Assembly (NCBI GenBank): GCA_016927595.1
Contig: JAFGMI010000038.1
Span: forward strand, 1-64,000
DNA from: Melioribacteraceae bacterium
Lineage (GTDB): Bacteria; Bacteroidota; Ignavibacteria; Ignavibacteriales; Melioribacteraceae
Direction: 5' to 3'
DNA length: 64,000 nt
Below the pieces are notes generated by a model, which saw only the letters and a program-made list of their open reading frames with translations, was not told the DNA's origin and did no database searches. The first letter of the stretch is position 1. Each line of letters begins with the position of its first letter. The position numbers and the translations under genes were made by a program. Positions 63,189 through 64,000 of this stretch are shown here, piece after piece.

Positions 63189-63719
63189 TTATAATTTAAA
63201 TTTCACACCGGCTCTTATACCAAGATAATTTAAATCCGATATCAATTGATAAATTGCATTTACATCCAGAACCAAATTCCCCACTTTAAACTCATATCCA
63301 GCACCGGCTCCAATACCGAACTCCGAACTGCTTTCACTTTCTGATACTTTTCCCAGCCAACCCAAATCAGCTTCAAATTCCCAGCTGAAAAGATTTAAGC
63401 CAGTCTGTGCGATACCGTATACATTTTTAGTGAAGAAATATTTTGCTCCTACTAAAACCGGAATATTTGAATAAGAATATTTGAATCCCAGGTCTTCTTT
63501 CTCACCCCAGGTAATGTATCCCAATTCTGCTATTGCGACCAGCTTTTCATTCAAAGGATATTCTCCTCTTACACTTCCTCCGAATCCAGTGCCTGCAATA
63601 TCACCGAAATCTCCCATCGGTAGTGCTACAATCGGTCCGGCACTCAGAGAAATTTTTTGAGCATTTGTGGTTATGGAAACAAAAAACAGAAACATTAAGG
63701 CTGGGAATATTTTTTTCAT
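63189..63719 (-). CDS. Small outer-membrane beta-barrel protein
   Basis: A 176-residue protein with a signal peptide (ALMFLFFVSITTNAQ). The mature part is made of alternating strand-like segments (EYPLNEKLVAIAELGYITWG, VLVGAKYFFTKNVYGIAQ) and ends in an aromatic/hydrophobic strand (RAGVKFKL). This is the OmpW/porin-like 8-strand barrel layout (outer-membrane beta-barrel family). An AGGTG-like ribosome binding site precedes it. Function is unknown. Confidence 0.8.
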   Translation of the reverse strand: MKKIFPALMFLFFVSITTNAQKISLSAGPIVALPMGDFGDIAGTGFGGSVRGEYPLNEKLVAIAELGYITWGEKEDLGFKYSYSNIPVLVGAKYFFTKNVYGIAQTGLNLFSWEFEADLGWLGKVSESESSSEFGIGAGAGYEFKVGNLVLDVNAIYQLISDLNYLGIRAGVKFKL

Positions 63720-63917
63720 AACACCTCCGTATAATGAATAATTGTGAACGCCAACGCGTTCTTTGTGATTAAAAAATGTTTTTTGGATTTGTTAATTTAT
63801 AGCTTTCTCATCAAAATCGGAGTGATGCAGGATATATAACTTTTGATTTTGGAAATATTAATAGAATTGACCGGGAAAATGTCTTAGGGTGAAATCCAAC
63901 ATGTGTCCATCAGCCGT

Positions 63918-64000
63918 TTACTGACTTCCTTTCCTGCTTTTCAACTTTACTTCATAAAGGTCAACTCTTCTGTCCTGCCAGTTCAACGTTGTGCCCGACC
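63918..64000 (-). CDS. C-terminal fragment of a minus-strand protein cut by the window edge
   Basis: One minus-strand frame is open from the edge for 26 codons, reading NWQDRRVDLYEVKLKSRKGS near the end, and stops at 63918-63920. The charged and aromatic composition looks coding, but the fragment is too short to name. Confidence 0.35.
   Translation of the reverse strand, partial: SGTTLNWQDRRVDLYEVKLKSRKGSQ

Overview
The window looks like a chromosomal piece of an anaerobic or facultative member of the Ignavibacteria (Bacteroidota/Chlorobiota/Ignavibacteriota group). The reasons are a secreted glycosidase ending in a type IX secretion C-terminal domain with the NYPNPFNP motif, an S46 dipeptidyl-peptidase, AT-rich intergenic DNA, many lipoprotein and outer-membrane-barrel genes, and several O2-sensitive redox proteins. 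This assignment is inferred from gene content; there is no rRNA here. I saw no tRNA, rRNA, CRISPR array, phage or insertion sequence.

Positions 1-38.6 kb are a mosaic of housekeeping and envelope genes: a secreted GH13 alpha-glucanase (cut by the window edge), DinB-like and SpoU-type proteins, a long coiled-coil protein, rmlA, a trkA-trkH potassium uptake pair, a 1550-residue lamin-tail/CARDB surface protein, SpoIID-like and BatA/VWA proteins, hflX, hutH, a ClC channel, a YtcJ-like amidohydrolase, an M28 peptidase, PstS, an iodotyrosine-deiodinase-like flavoprotein, an amino-acid permease fused to PTS EIIA and RCK_C domains, and an S46 peptidase. Next come an S66 LD-carboxypeptidase and priA (38.6-42.2 kb).

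From 42.2 kb to about 55.8 kb lies the most interesting region. A sigma-54 activator with two PAS domains (minus strand) faces a long plus-strand gene run. Between them I see a -24/-12 type promoter and a cluster of TTGCA/TGCAA half-sites that includes a 16-bp perfect palindrome. The run encodes an ARMT1-like DUF89 protein, a CoA-disulfide/persulfide-reductase-like flavoprotein, a small membrane protein, a sugar-epimerase-like protein fused to an RsbRD_N-like domain, an Mrp/NBP35 ATPase, a 1-Cys peroxiredoxin, an octaheme cytochrome c, a CGGC protein, a DUF2695-like protein, three NifX/NafY-like cofactor-binding proteins, two MinD-type ATPases with inserted 2[4Fe-4S] ferredoxin domains, and a Dps ferritin. 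A fourth NifX-like gene lies at 58.1 kb. The core (Mrp, two ferredoxin-MinD ATPases, NifX-like proteins, divergent sigma-54 regulator) matches the 'orange protein' (Orp) system of sulfate reducers, here enlarged with heme, thiol and flavin redox proteins. The function of the whole is inferred, not shown.

The last part (55.9-64 kb) carries two hotdog thioesterases, a methyltransferase, the wreck of an old-yellow-enzyme-family oxidoreductase, an MFS transporter, a TonB-dependent receptor, an EamA transporter, a small outer-membrane barrel and the tail of another minus-strand gene.
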